A stretch of 27,505 nt of DNA from an uncultured Tepidimonas sp. (GTDB lineage Bacteria; Pseudomonadota; Gammaproteobacteria; Burkholderiales; Burkholderiaceae_C). Below the pieces are notes generated by a model. It made no database searches and was not told the origin of the DNA. It worked only from the letters and a program-made list of their open reading frames with translations. The translations under genes and the position numbers were made by a program. The stretch lies in the NCBI GenBank assembly GCA_937949455.1, contig CALEDU010000203.1:1-27505 (forward strand), given 5' to 3'. Positions 6,816-15,094 of this stretch are shown in pieces. Position 1 is the stretch's first letter. Every line of letters starts with the position of its first letter.

Positions 6816-8108
6816 CTACGCCTGCCGCAGCAGGGTCAGCGCGGCGTCGATGCGGTCGGCCGTCACGAATGTCTCGATGAGGCTGTGCAGGTCCGCACAG
6901 CCACTCCAGCCTTCGGCCTTGAGACGGGCGATGGCCTGAGCCGCGGCCTTGGGCGAGTCGAATCCGGCGCTTTGCAGCAGCACATGGCCTTTGGCGTCGG
7001 TCAGCTTGAAGTAAAAGCGCCCGTCGCTTTCGCGGTACTGCTTGAAAACCGGCGGTGCCACCTTGATGCCGGTTGCCTTGGCAGTGGGGGGCGGGGCCAG
7101 GTCGTCGAGGGGCCGCAGGCCGACGGCGGCGCGCAGCCGTGCCGCGAACGGGGCGGCCTGCGCGCGCGCTTTGGCGGCTCCGGCGCGCAGCAGGGCCTCC
7201 ACCTGCTCTGGGTGGGCCATCAGCGCCTCGTAGGTGGCGCGCATGGGGGCGATTTCGCGGTCGATACGCTCGAACAAGCGCTCTTTGGCCTCGGCCCAAG
7301 CGATGCCGGCGGCAAAATCGCGTGCCAGGGCGGCAGACTCGTCGGCCGTGGCAAAGGCTTGATAGATTTGGAACAGTGCCGAGCCCTCGGTGGCCTTGGG
7401 CTCGCCTGGCGCACGGGCGTCGGTGACGATGCCCATGATGAGCCGCCGCAGCTGTTCGCGCGGCGCAAACAGCGGAATGACGTTGTCGTAGCTCTTGCTC
7501 ATCTTGCGGCCATCCAGGCCGGGCAGGGTGGCGACCTGTTCGTCGATGACCGCCTCTGGCAGCGTGAAGTGCTCGCCGTACTGGTGGTTGAAGCTGGACG
7601 CCAGATCGCGCGCCATTTCGATGTGCTGGATCTGATCGCGGCCGACGGGCACACGGTGCGCATTGAACATCAGGATGTCGGCCGCCATCAGCACGGGGTA
7701 CATGAACAGGCCCATGGTGACGCCATCGTCCAGGTCGCGCCCCTCGGCGGTGTTTTTGTCCACGGCGGCTTTGTAGGCGTGGGCGCGGTTGAGCAACCCC
7801 TTGCCGCAAACGCAGGCCAGCAGCCAGGTCAGCTCTGGGATTTCGGGGATGTCGGACTGGCGGTAGAAGGTCACGCGCTCGGGGTCCAGACCGCACGCGA
7901 CCCAGGTGGCGGCGATCTCTAGGGTGGAGCGCTGCACGCGGGCCGGGTCATGCGTGGAGATGAGGGCGTGGTAGTCGGCAAGGAACAGATAGCTGTCGAT
8001 GCCCGGCTGCCGGCTGGCGCGCACGGTGGGGCGAATGGCGCCGACATAGTTGCCCAGGTGCGGTGTGCCGGAGGGCTTGATACCGGTGAGGACGCGAACG
8101 GTGGTCAT
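6816..8108 (-). CDS. trpS: tryptophan--tRNA ligase with C-terminal DUF1508-like domain
   Basis: A 430-residue class I aminoacyl-tRNA synthetase charging tRNA-Trp. The nucleotide-binding signatures are TPHLGN (15-20, the HIGH box) and KMSKS (202-206). The catalytic core and anticodon-binding helices end near 330, the length of an ordinary bacterial TrpRS. A Pro/Ala linker (about 331-352) leads to an added module, FKQYRESDGRFYFKLTDAKG onward (355-400), resembling the YegP/DUF1508 repeat. A short helical tail closes the protein. ATG 8108 is chosen because the TrpRS fold begins there. No Shine-Dalgarno sequence is evident. It is the last gene of a minus-strand run from 10360. Confidence 0.95.
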   Translation of the reverse strand: MTTVRVLTGIKPSGTPHLGNYVGAIRPTVRASRQPGIDSYLFLADYHALISTHDPARVQRSTLEIAATWVACGLDPERVTFYRQSDIPEIPELTWLLACVCGKGLLNRAHAYKAAVDKNTAEGRDLDDGVTMGLFMYPVLMAADILMFNAHRVPVGRDQIQHIEMARDLASSFNHQYGEHFTLPEAVIDEQVATLPGLDGRKMSKSYDNVIPLFAPREQLRRLIMGIVTDARAPGEPKATEGSALFQIYQAFATADESAALARDFAAGIAWAEAKERLFERIDREIAPMRATYEALMAHPEQVEALLRAGAAKARAQAAPFAARLRAAVGLRPLDDLAPPPTAKATGIKVAPPVFKQYRESDGRFYFKLTDAKGHVLLQSAGFDSPKAAAQAIARLKAEGWSGCADLHSLIETFVTADRIDAALTLLRQA

Positions 8109-8144
8109 GGAGCAACGGTGGGATGCGGCGGGCCGGACCCGCAC

Positions 8145-8813
8145 TCAGAACAGCAGCCAGCGCAGCGGCGTGAGTAGCCACTCGATGGCCTGGGCGGTGA
8201 TCTGCATGAGCGGGCGCAGCCACAGGCTGCTGACCACGCCGGTGACGACCAACGCCAGGACGATGAAAAAACCATACGGCTCGATGCGCGACAGTGTCAT
8301 GGCCGGGCGCATGGGCAACAAGCCGACCAGGATCCGTCCACCGTCCAGCGGCGGCAGCGGAAACAGGTTGAAGGCAAACATCACCAGATTGACCAGGACA
8401 CCTGCGCGCGCCATGCCATTGAAGAACGGCTCCTGCACCTCCAGCGCGACCAGCAGGTAGCCCGCAGCCGCCCAGCCAATGGCCTGCACCAGATTGGCCG
8501 CCGGTCCGGCCAGGGCCACCCAAATCATGTCGCGCTTGGGGTGGCGCAACCGAGCGAAGTTGACCGGTACCGGCTTGGCATATCCGAATAGGAAGGCCCC
8601 AGCCGTGGCGAAATACAGCAGCAGCGGCATAGCGATCGTGCCGACGGGGTCGATGTGCCGCATGGGGTTGAGCGTGATGCGGCCCAGCCGCTCGGCCGTC
8701 GGGTCGCCAAAGTGCAGAGCGGCATAGCCATGCGCAGCCTCATGCACGGTGATGGCAAACAGCACCGGCAGCGCGTAGATCGCGATGGTTTGGATGATTT
8801 CGGCCAGGTCCAT
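8145..8813 (-). CDS. M50 (site-2 protease type) membrane metalloprotease
   Basis: A 222-residue polytopic protein of peptidase family M50. The zinc-binding HEAAH (His24, Glu25, His28) lies in the first helix, and the third zinc ligand is Asp157 in NLFPLPPLDGG (149-159). About five hydrophobic segments are visible, and there is no PDZ domain, so this is the short bacterial site-2-protease class and not RseP. The substrate cannot be told from sequence. It lies between the YciO gene and trpS with 36-base gaps on each side. Its start is preceded by a GACAAT box at six bases and no Shine-Dalgarno sequence. Confidence 0.9.
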   Translation of the reverse strand: MDLAEIIQTIAIYALPVLFAITVHEAAHGYAALHFGDPTAERLGRITLNPMRHIDPVGTIAMPLLLYFATAGAFLFGYAKPVPVNFARLRHPKRDMIWVALAGPAANLVQAIGWAAAGYLLVALEVQEPFFNGMARAGVLVNLVMFAFNLFPLPPLDGGRILVGLLPMRPAMTLSRIEPYGFFIVLALVVTGVVSSLWLRPLMQITAQAIEWLLTPLRWLLF

Positions 8814-8819
8814 GGCAGG

Positions 8820-8825
8820 ATTGTC
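8820..8825 (-). promoter_or_regulatory. putative extended -10 box for the M50 protease gene (leaderless)
   Basis: The minus strand reads TGC-GACAAT, then six bases, then ATG 8813. This almost repeats the sequence before the NIF3 gene (TGCGACAATCCGCCCATG there, TGCGACAATCCTGCCATG here). It would give M50 and trpS their own promoter inside the gene run. No good -35 is visible. Confidence 0.4.
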
Positions 8826-8849
8826 GCAGGTGGCGTGCAGGCTGCGGCT

Positions 8850-9485
8850 TCACAGGCCCAGCGGTGCGAGTGGCCCGCGGCCGATGCGCAGCACTGTGGG
8901 CTCACCGCCCGTGCCCATCGGTGTCAGATCGACGACGGTGGTGGGCTCCAGCGGGCAGGCACCAGCGTCGATGACGGCGGCCACGTCGTGTTCCAGCCGG
9001 TGGCGGATGGCGTGCGCATCGTTCAACGGCAGTGCTTCGCCCGGCAGGATCAGCGTGGTGCCCAGCAGTGGGGCACCGTGCAAAGTCAGCAGTTCGCGCA
9101 GGGCACGGTGCTCGGGTACGCGCAGGCCGATGGTCTTGCGCGAGGGGTGGCTGACGCGGCGCGGGACTTCCTTGCTCGCCTCTAGGATGAAGGTGTATGG
9201 CCCCGGGGTGGCAGCCTTCAACAGGCGATACTGACGATTGTCTACGCGCGCATAGGCGGCGAGTTCAGACAGGTCGCGGCACAGCAATGTCAGGTGGTGC
9301 CGCTCGTCCACACCGCGAATGCGCCGCAGCTGCTCCACGGCCGCCTTGTCGTCCAGGTGGCATACCAAGGCATAACTGGAATCCGTGGGCACCGCCAGTA
9401 CGGCTCCACCTTGCAGTGCCTGGGCCGCCTGACGCAGCAGGCGGAGTTGCGGGTTGACAGGGTGGACTTCGAAAAACTGGGCCAT
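8850..9485 (-). CDS. YciO-type Sua5/YrdC family protein
   Basis: A 211-residue protein with the YrdC fold, which binds double-stranded RNA/ATP in the Sua5-TsaC-YciO superfamily. The substrate segment PTDSSYAL (33-40) and SRKTIGLRVP (115-124) are clear. The stretch HHLTLLCRDLSELAAYA (63-79) is typical of YciO, which lacks the lysine/arginine signature of true threonylcarbamoyl-AMP synthases. The protein may therefore not be the essential t6A enzyme, and its role is uncertain. ATG 9485 is preferred over an upstream in-frame start. It begins 17 bases after the PHP gene stop, suggesting one operon. Confidence 0.88.
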   Translation of the reverse strand: MAQFFEVHPVNPQLRLLRQAAQALQGGAVLAVPTDSSYALVCHLDDKAAVEQLRRIRGVDERHHLTLLCRDLSELAAYARVDNRQYRLLKAATPGPYTFILEASKEVPRRVSHPSRKTIGLRVPEHRALRELLTLHGAPLLGTTLILPGEALPLNDAHAIRHRLEHDVAAVIDAGACPLEPTTVVDLTPMGTGGEPTVLRIGRGPLAPLGL

Positions 9486-9502
9486 GCGCACTGTCCCCGG
9501 CG

Positions 9503-10360
9503 TCAATGCAGGATGCGGTGGGCCAACAGCTCCCACACGGGGGTGAGCCGACCGTCCAGATAGGGCAGCGCACCCAAATCGGTGTGCGACTCGTCAGGGC
9601 TGTGGAAGTCACTGCCACGCGAGGCGGCCAGTCCAAACTCCAGCGCCATATCGGCATAGCGCACCGCCTCGGCGCTGCTGTGGCTGCCGGTGACCACCTC
9701 CACCGCCCGGCCGCCGTGCGCCGCGAATTCGGCAAACAGCGCGTATTCCTGCGTGGGGTTGGGGTGGGCATAACGCGCCGGATGGGCGATGACGGCGATA
9801 CCTCCGGCCTGGGTGATCCAGCGCACGGCGTCACCCAGTGTGGCCCAGCGGTGCTCGACGTAGCCGGGTTTGCCTTCGGTCAGAAAGCGCCGGAATACCT
9901 CGTGCGTGTCGTGGCAGACGCCCGCCTCGACCAAATAGCGCGCGAAGTGGGTGCGCGAGATGAGTTCTGGGTTGCCCACGTATTTGAGCGCGCCTTCGAA
10001 TGCGCCCCGGATGCCGACGGCGGCGAGCTGCTGTGCCATCTCGCGTGCGCGCCGCTCGCGTCCGCCGCGTGTGTGTGCGAGGCCCTGCACGAGCTGGGGA
10101 TCGTCCGGGTCCACCCCCAGGCCGACGATGTGCACCGTCAGACCGGCGAAGGTGACTGAGATTTCGACGCCGCTCAGATAGGGCAGGCCGAGTGCCCGCG
10201 CCGCCTGCGCGGCCCGGTGCTGGCCACCCACTTCATCGTGATCGGTCAGCGCCCACAGTTCCACCCCGTTGGCTTTGGCGCGTTCGGCCAGCGCCTCGGG
10301 CGCGAGCGTGCCGTCGGAGACCGTGGAGTGGCAGTGCAGGTCGGCATTCAGGATGGTCAT
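9503..10360 (-). CDS. rnmA: PHP-domain 3',5'-nucleoside bisphosphate phosphatase (RnmA/YciV type)
   Basis: A 285-residue PHP-domain phosphoesterase. Metal-site motifs appear in order: HCH (His9, His11), LTDHDE (Asp40, His41, Asp42), Glu66 in GVEIS, His138, His193 in AHPAR, and GSDFH (Asp251, His253). Family members hydrolyse 3',5'-bisphosphonucleotides and short RNA 5' ends; the E. coli relative RnmA trims 5S rRNA. The cluster of PHP, YciO and trpS resembles the trp-region neighbourhood of yciV and yciO in enterobacteria. ATG 10360 is used because the PHP motif begins a few residues later; longer in-frame extensions run into murJ. The start has a TACAAT box at eight bases and no Shine-Dalgarno sequence. 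Confidence 0.88.
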   Translation of the reverse strand: MTILNADLHCHSTVSDGTLAPEALAERAKANGVELWALTDHDEVGGQHRAAQAARALGLPYLSGVEISVTFAGLTVHIVGLGVDPDDPQLVQGLAHTRGGRERRAREMAQQLAAVGIRGAFEGALKYVGNPELISRTHFARYLVEAGVCHDTHEVFRRFLTEGKPGYVEHRWATLGDAVRWITQAGGIAVIAHPARYAHPNPTQEYALFAEFAAHGGRAVEVVTGSHSSAEAVRYADMALEFGLAASRGSDFHSPDESHTDLGALPYLDGRLTPVWELLAHRILH

Positions 10361-10368
10361 GTCGAACC

Positions 10369-10390
10369 ATTGTAGGCGCGCGGCTACACT
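10369..10390. promoter_or_regulatory. back-to-back -10 boxes between the PHP gene and murJ
   Basis: Only 36 bases separate the two divergent start codons. On the minus strand TACAAT (10374-10369) ends eight bases before the PHP ATG. On the plus strand TACACT (10385-10390) ends six bases before the murJ GTG. The two polymerase footprints must overlap, and both messages would be leaderless or nearly so. Neither gene has a Shine-Dalgarno sequence. Confidence 0.45.
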
Positions 10391-10396
10391 CGTGCC

Positions 10397-11959
10397 GTGT
10401 CGCTGTTCAAATCCGCTTCGATCGTCTCGCTGCTGACGCTGGCATCGCGCATCACCGGTCTGGTGCGCGAGCTGCTGATTGCCGCCACCTTCGGGGCCAG
10501 CGCGCTGACCGACGCTTTCAATGTGGCGTTTCGCATCCCCAACCTGCTGCGCCGGCTGTTTGCCGAGGGGGCGTTTTCGCAGGCGTTCGTGCCGGTGCTG
10601 GCCGCCACGCGCCAGGCGCAGGGCGATGCGGCCACGCATGAGCTGATCGACCGCGTGGCGACGCTGCTGGTCGCAGCGCTGTTGTTGACCTGTGTGATCG
10701 GAGTGGTCGGCGCCCCGCTGTTGGTGTGGGCCATGGCGTCGGGTTTACAGCAAACCCCGCGCGGTTTCGACGTCGCCGTGGTGCTGACGCGCTGGATGTT
10801 CCCCTACATCGGCTTCATGTCGCTGGTGGCGCTCAGTGCCGGCATCCTCAACACCTGGCGGCGCTTTGCGGTGCCGGCCGCGACCCCAGTGCTGCTCAAC
10901 GTGGCCATGATTGGCGCGGCCTGGTGGGGGGCCCCAGCGCTGGGGCGCTGGGGCCTGGAGCCCATTTATGCGTTGGCCGCTGGCGTCATGCTGGGGGGCG
11001 TGCTGCAGCTGGGTGTGCAGATGCCCGCGCTGGCGCGGCTGGGGTTGCTGCCTCGGGTGCGGTTGACCCGTGCGGGGCTGCGTGCCGGCTGGCAGCACCC
11101 GGGCACGCGCCGCATCCTGACGCTGATGGGGCCAGCCCTGCTGGGGGTGAGCGTGGCCCAGGTATCCCTGCTGATCAATACCCAGATTGCGTCGCATTTG
11201 GCTTCGGGCAGCGTGTCGTGGCTGACCTATGCCGATCGGCTGATGGAGTTTCCCACAGCGCTGCTGGGGGTGGCGCTGGGGGTGGTGCTGTTGCCGCAGT
11301 TGGCTGCGGCACAGGCGGCGGGCGATGGGGACCGCTACAGCCGTTTGCTCGACTGGGGGTTGCGCTGGGTGGTGCTGCTGGCCGTGCCCAGCGCCGTGGG
11401 TTTGTTGGTGTTTGCCCAGCCGCTGGTGGCCGTGCTCTACCACTACGGCGCCTTCACGGCGGCTGACGTGCGGCAAACCGCCTTGGCACTGACGGGGTAT
11501 GGCGTCGGATTGCTTGGGCTGATCGCCATCAAGGTGCTGGCACCCGGTTTTTATGCCCAGCAGGACATTCGCACACCGGTGCGCATTGCCGTGGTGGTGT
11601 TGATCTTCACCCAGGTCATGAACGCAGTACTGGTGCCGCATCTGGCCCATGCGGGGCTGGCCTTGGCGATCGGGCTGGGGGCGCTGCTCAATGCCGGGTG
11701 GCTGCTGACCGGGCTGGTGCAGCGGCAGGCGTATGTCCCACAGCCGGGCTGGGGTCGTTTTGCCATGCAAGTGGTAGCCGCTGCCGGGGCGTTGACGGGG
11801 TATCTGCTGTGGCTGGAGCAGGCGTATGACTGGATCCACCCCGAAAGTCGCCTGCTGCGCGCGGGGTTGCTGTCGGCAGGCATGCTTGGGGCCGGGGCGG
11901 CCTACTTTGGGGTGTTGGCCTTGACCGGTTTGCCGTTGCGGCAGTTTGTGCGAAAGTAA
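10397..11959 (+). CDS. murJ: lipid II flippase MurJ (MviN)
   Basis: A 520-residue polytopic MOP-superfamily transporter that flips lipid II across the inner membrane for peptidoglycan synthesis. The start MSLFKSASIVSLLTLASRIT and the segment ALTDAFNVAFRIPNLLRRL are diagnostic of MurJ, as is GAFSQAFVPVLA. About 14 hydrophobic segments span the length, as in the family (about 510-520 residues). The GTG start at 10397 fits the conserved N-terminus exactly. There is no ribosome binding site and a TACACT box lies six bases upstream. The SirB1 gene begins five bases after the stop. Confidence 0.96.
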   Translation: MSLFKSASIVSLLTLASRITGLVRELLIAATFGASALTDAFNVAFRIPNLLRRLFAEGAFSQAFVPVLAATRQAQGDAATHELIDRVATLLVAALLLTCVIGVVGAPLLVWAMASGLQQTPRGFDVAVVLTRWMFPYIGFMSLVALSAGILNTWRRFAVPAATPVLLNVAMIGAAWWGAPALGRWGLEPIYALAAGVMLGGVLQLGVQMPALARLGLLPRVRLTRAGLRAGWQHPGTRRILTLMGPALLGVSVAQVSLLINTQIASHLASGSVSWLTYADRLMEFPTALLGVALGVVLLPQLAAAQAAGDGDRYSRLLDWGLRWVVLLAVPSAVGLLVFAQPLVAVLYHYGAFTAADVRQTALALTGYGVGLLGLIAIKVLAPGFYAQQDIRTPVRIAVVVLIFTQVMNAVLVPHLAHAGLALAIGLGALLNAGWLLTGLVQRQAYVPQPGWGRFAMQVVAAAGALTGYLLWLEQAYDWIHPESRLLRAGLLSAGMLGAGAAYFGVLALTGLPLRQFVRK

Positions 11960-11963
11960 CGCT

Positions 11964-12815
11964 ATGAACTGGTCCGCGCGGCCACCTTCCTCGCTTGACT
12001 ACTTCGCCTCGCTGGTGGCGCAGGATGATGGGTTTCCGCTGTTGGAAGCCACGGCCGCCATCGCCCTGGATGAGTATCCCGACCTCGACGTCCAAGCGGT
12101 GCTCGACGGGGTGGACCGGTTGCTCGAGCGGCTGCGCCGGCGCCTGCCGGCGGATGCCGGGCACCTGCACCGGCTGCGCGTGCTCAACCAGTTTTTTTTC
12201 CACGATCTGGGGTTTGGCGGCAACGTCAACGACTACTACGACCCGGAAAACAGCTACCTGCACACGGTGCTGCGCACGCGCCGGGGCATCCCGATCAGCT
12301 TGGCGGTGATTTGGTTGGAACTGGCACAGGGCATCCGCTTGCGTGCGGTTGGGGTGAATTTTCCTGGGCACTTTCTGATCAAGATCCATCTGCCACAAGG
12401 GCAGGTCATCCTGGATCCGTTCACGGGGCGCACCCTCAGTCGCGAAGATTTGGCCGAACGGCTGGAGCCGTATAAGCGCCGCAACGGACTGGTGGACGAT
12501 TTTGACGTGCCTGTGGGCCTGTATCTGCAGGCTGCGACGCCGCGCGATATCGTGGCGCGGGCGCTGCGTAACCTCAAGGAAATCCACCGCACACAGGAAG
12601 ATTGGCAGCGGCTGATCCCTGTGCTCGACCGTCTGATCGTGCTACTGCCCGAGGCCTGGGCCGAGGTGCGTGATCGCGGACTGGCCTGGGCGGAGCTGGG
12701 GCAGCCTGCCCGGGCATTGCCCGATCTGGAAGCCTATCTGGCCCACGCCGATGATCCGCTGGAGGCGCAAGCCATCGCTCAGCGCGTGCGCGAGTTGCGC
12801 GACCGCGCAGCCTGA
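11964..12815 (+). CDS. SirB1 family protein (transglutaminase-like core with TPR)
   Basis: A 283-residue member of the SirB1 family: an N-terminal transglutaminase-like domain (about 1-180) and a C-terminal helical TPR-like region (about 195-280). Family marks are LNQFFFHDLGFGGNVNDYYD and RRGIPISLAVIWLELAQ, then GVNFPGHFLIK and ILDPFTGR. The biochemical role of this family is not known. ATG 11964 lies just after the murJ stop, so the pair is probably one transcript. An upstream in-frame start would fall inside murJ. The 75-base gap to the convergent purM end holds no convincing terminator. Confidence 0.85.
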   Translation: MNWSARPPSSLDYFASLVAQDDGFPLLEATAAIALDEYPDLDVQAVLDGVDRLLERLRRRLPADAGHLHRLRVLNQFFFHDLGFGGNVNDYYDPENSYLHTVLRTRRGIPISLAVIWLELAQGIRLRAVGVNFPGHFLIKIHLPQGQVILDPFTGRTLSREDLAERLEPYKRRNGLVDDFDVPVGLYLQAATPRDIVARALRNLKEIHRTQEDWQRLIPVLDRLIVLLPEAWAEVRDRGLAWAELGQPARALPDLEAYLAHADDPLEAQAIAQRVRELRDRAA

Positions 12816-12890
12816 CAGCTTGGCGGCGCGCATGGAGCTAGGGGGCGGACGCAGCGAACCCCCGACAGCCGCTTTGCAGTCCCCTGAGCG

Positions 12891-13922
12891 TCAGCGGACG
12901 ACGACCGCAGCACCGTCGCCGCGCGGCGCGATGCGGCCAATGCTGTGCACCGTTTCGCCCTGCGCGCGCAGCGTCGCCGCCGTGGCGTCGGCGTGATCGG
13001 CCGCGACCACCACCACCATGCCGATGCCGTTGTTGAAGGTGCGGTTCGCCTCGGCGTCGTCGATGCCGGCGGTGCGCTGTAGCCAGGCAAATAGCTCGCT
13101 TTGCGGCCAACTGCCCTTGATGAGGTGGGCGGCAAGCCCTTGCGGCAGAACACGCGGGATGTTTTCCAGCAGGCCGCCCCCGGTGATATGCGCCAGCGCC
13201 TTGATTGGGTGTTGTTGCAATGCGGCCAGCACGGGCTTCACATACAACCGCGTCGGGGCCATGATGGCTTCGCGCAGCGGCCGGCCGTCCAGTGTGGTGG
13301 GCAGCCGGGCACCGGCGCGCTCCAGGCACTTGCGCACCAGGCTAAAGCCGTTGGAGTGCACGCCGTTGGAGTCCAAGCCCAGCACCACGTCGCCAGTACG
13401 CACATCGGCGCCGGTGAGGATGCGCGACTTTTCCACCACGCCGACACAAAAGCCCGCCAGATCGTATTCGCCGGGTGGGTACATGCCGGGCATCTCGGCG
13501 GTCTCGCCGCCAATCAGCGCGCAACCGGATTCCTCGCAGCCGCGGGCAATGCCAGCCACCACGCGCGCGGCGGTATCGACGTCAAGCTTGCCACAGGCGA
13601 AGTAGTCCAGGAAGAACAGCGGCTCGGCCCCCTGCACCAACACGTCGTTGACGCTCATCGCCACGAGGTCGATGCCCACGGTGTCGTGCATGTCCCACTC
13701 GAAGGCGAGCTTGAGCTTGGTGCCGACGCCGTCCGTGCCGCTGACCAGCACGGGCTCGCGGTAGCGCTTGGGGATCTCGAACAGCGCGCCAAAGCCGCCG
13801 ATGCCTGCCAATACCCCCTCGCGCAGCGTGCGGCGGGCCAGTGGTTTGATGCGCTCGACGAGCGCGTCGCCTGCATCGATGTCGACGCCGGCATCTTTGT
13901 AAGAGAGGGGGGTCGTGTTCAT
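12891..13922 (-). CDS. purM: phosphoribosylformylglycinamidine cyclo-ligase (AIR synthetase)
   Basis: A 343-residue PurM, which closes the imidazole ring by ATP-dependent conversion of FGAM to AIR, the fifth step of purine synthesis. Diagnostic motifs are [14 protein letters not shown] near the start, [36 protein letters not shown] and [20 protein letters not shown]. Length fits the family (about 345). The start lies 21 bases after a TACAAT box that is one arm of a palindrome shared with the divergent permease gene. It stands alone on the minus strand, convergent with the SirB1 gene. Confidence 0.97.
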   Translation of the reverse strand: MNTTPLSYKDAGVDIDAGDALVERIKPLARRTLREGVLAGIGGFGALFEIPKRYREPVLVSGTDGVGTKLKLAFEWDMHDTVGIDLVAMSVNDVLVQGAEPLFFLDYFACGKLDVDTAARVVAGIARGCEESGCALIGGETAEMPGMYPPGEYDLAGFCVGVVEKSRILTGADVRTGDVVLGLDSNGVHSNGFSLVRKCLERAGARLPTTLDGRPLREAIMAPTRLYVKPVLAALQQHPIKALAHITGGGLLENIPRVLPQGLAAHLIKGSWPQSELFAWLQRTAGIDDAEANRTFNNGIGMVVVVAADHADATAATLRAQGETVHSIGRIAPRGDGAAVVVR

Positions 13923-13930
13923 GGGGTCGG

Positions 13931-13949
13931 TACAATCCCCCTGATTGTA
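13931..13949. promoter_or_regulatory. palindromic divergent -10 pair for purM and the permease
   Basis: TACAATCCCCCTGATTGTA is a perfect 7-bp inverted repeat (TACAATC and GATTGTA) around CCCCT. Each arm is a -10 hexamer: the right arm serves purM on the minus strand, the left arm the permease on the plus strand. No good -35 is visible for either. The symmetry could also make it a repressor operator. Confidence 0.45.
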
Positions 13950-14002
13950 CGGGCGCCCGCTTGACCGTGACCAGGATGTGCGCCCGCTGCCGTGATCGCC
14001 CG

Positions 14003-15094
14003 ATGCTGCTGACCGATTCCCAACGACAGGCTTTGCTGTGGCTGGCCCTGGCTGTTGCCGGCTGGTGGGGGGTGTCTTTGCTCGCGCCGGTGTTGTTGCC
14101 CTTCGTGGTGGCGGCGATGTTGGCTTACGCGCTGCGGCCGGTGGTGGCGTGGTTGGCCGCGCGCCGTGTGCCGCAGTGGCTGGGTGCCGGCCTGGCCATT
14201 GTGCTGTTGATGCTGGTGCTGCTGGCGGTGGTGCTCATCGTCGTGCCAGTCGTCACCCAGCAGTGGCCCTTGTTGCGCGAGCAAATCCCGCCACTGCTGG
14301 AGCGGCTCAATGCCTGGCTGGTGCCGCTGGCACAGCGCTACGGGTTCGATCTCGCCATCGACGTGGAGGCCGCGCGCGCGCTGCTGCGGCGCATGATCAG
14401 TGGCCACGAGGAACAGTTACTGGACCATGTGCTGGCGTCGTTGCGCATCGGTGGCAGCGTGCTGCTGGCGGTGTTGGGCAATCTGGTGCTGATGCCGGTG
14501 GTTGCTTACTATCTGTTGCTCGATTGGGATGCGGTGGTGGCGCGCTGTCGCGCGCTGGTGCCGCCGCCGTGGCGCCCGGCGGTCGCGCGTTTTTTGGCCG
14601 AAGCCGATGCGGTTTTGGGGCAGTATCTGCGCGGCCAATTGTTGGTCATGGGGACGCTGGCGGTGTTCTACGCGGTAGCGCTTGCGCTGGTGGGCCTCAA
14701 GCTCGCGGTACCGATCGGGGTCTTCACCGGGCTGGCGGTATTCGTGCCGTATTTGGGTTTCGGCTTGGGTCTGGTGTTGGCCCTGCTCGCAGCCTTGCTG
14801 CAATTTCAGAGTGCGCTGGGTGTGCTGCTGGTTGCGGCGGTGTATGCGGCGGGGCAGGTCATCGAAAGCTTTTTCCTCACCCCCCGGCTGGTTGGCGAAC
14901 GCATTGGTTTGCACCCCATCGGGGTCATTTTCGCCCTCATGGCGTTTGGCCATCTGTTTGGCTTCGTGGGTGTGCTGATCGCCTTGCCTGTATCCGCAGT
15001 GCTGCTGGTGGCCATGCGGCGCTTGCAGGCGCTGTACGTCGGCAGCCCTTTGTACCGCTCTGGCGCTGCGCTGCCCAAGCCGGGGGAAGACTGA
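14003..15094 (+). CDS. AI-2E family transporter (putative permease)
   Basis: A 363-residue polytopic protein of the AI-2E/PerM family. Two or three N-terminal helices are followed by an amphipathic periplasmic-like region (about 80-160), then several helices with the conserved [17 protein letters not shown] and [14 protein letters not shown] segments and a [21 protein letters not shown] motif. Some relatives are Na+/H+ antiporters or export AI-2, so the substrate is unknown. ATG 14003 is preferred because [13 protein letters not shown] resembles family starts; ATG 13976 and TTG 13961 are possible longer starts. hda begins directly at the stop, so the two are probably co-transcribed. Confidence 0.85.
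   Translation: MLLTDSQRQALLWLALAVAGWWGVSLLAPVLLPFVVAAMLAYALRPVVAWLAARRVPQWLGAGLAIVLLMLVLLAVVLIVVPVVTQQWPLLREQIPPLLERLNAWLVPLAQRYGFDLAIDVEAARALLRRMISGHEEQLLDHVLASLRIGGSVLLAVLGNLVLMPVVAYYLLLDWDAVVARCRALVPPPWRPAVARFLAEADAVLGQYLRGQLLVMGTLAVFYAVALALVGLKLAVPIGVFTGLAVFVPYLGFGLGLVLALLAALLQFQSALGVLLVAAVYAAGQVIESFFLTPRLVGERIGLHPIGVIFALMAFGHLFGFVGVLIALPVSAVLLVAMRRLQALYVGSPLYRSGAALPKPGED

Noticed and set aside
12816..12890. GGGGG/CCCCC hairpin between the convergent SirB1 and purM genes as a terminator
   Set aside because: Only five paired bases with mismatches inside and no T-tract on either strand.
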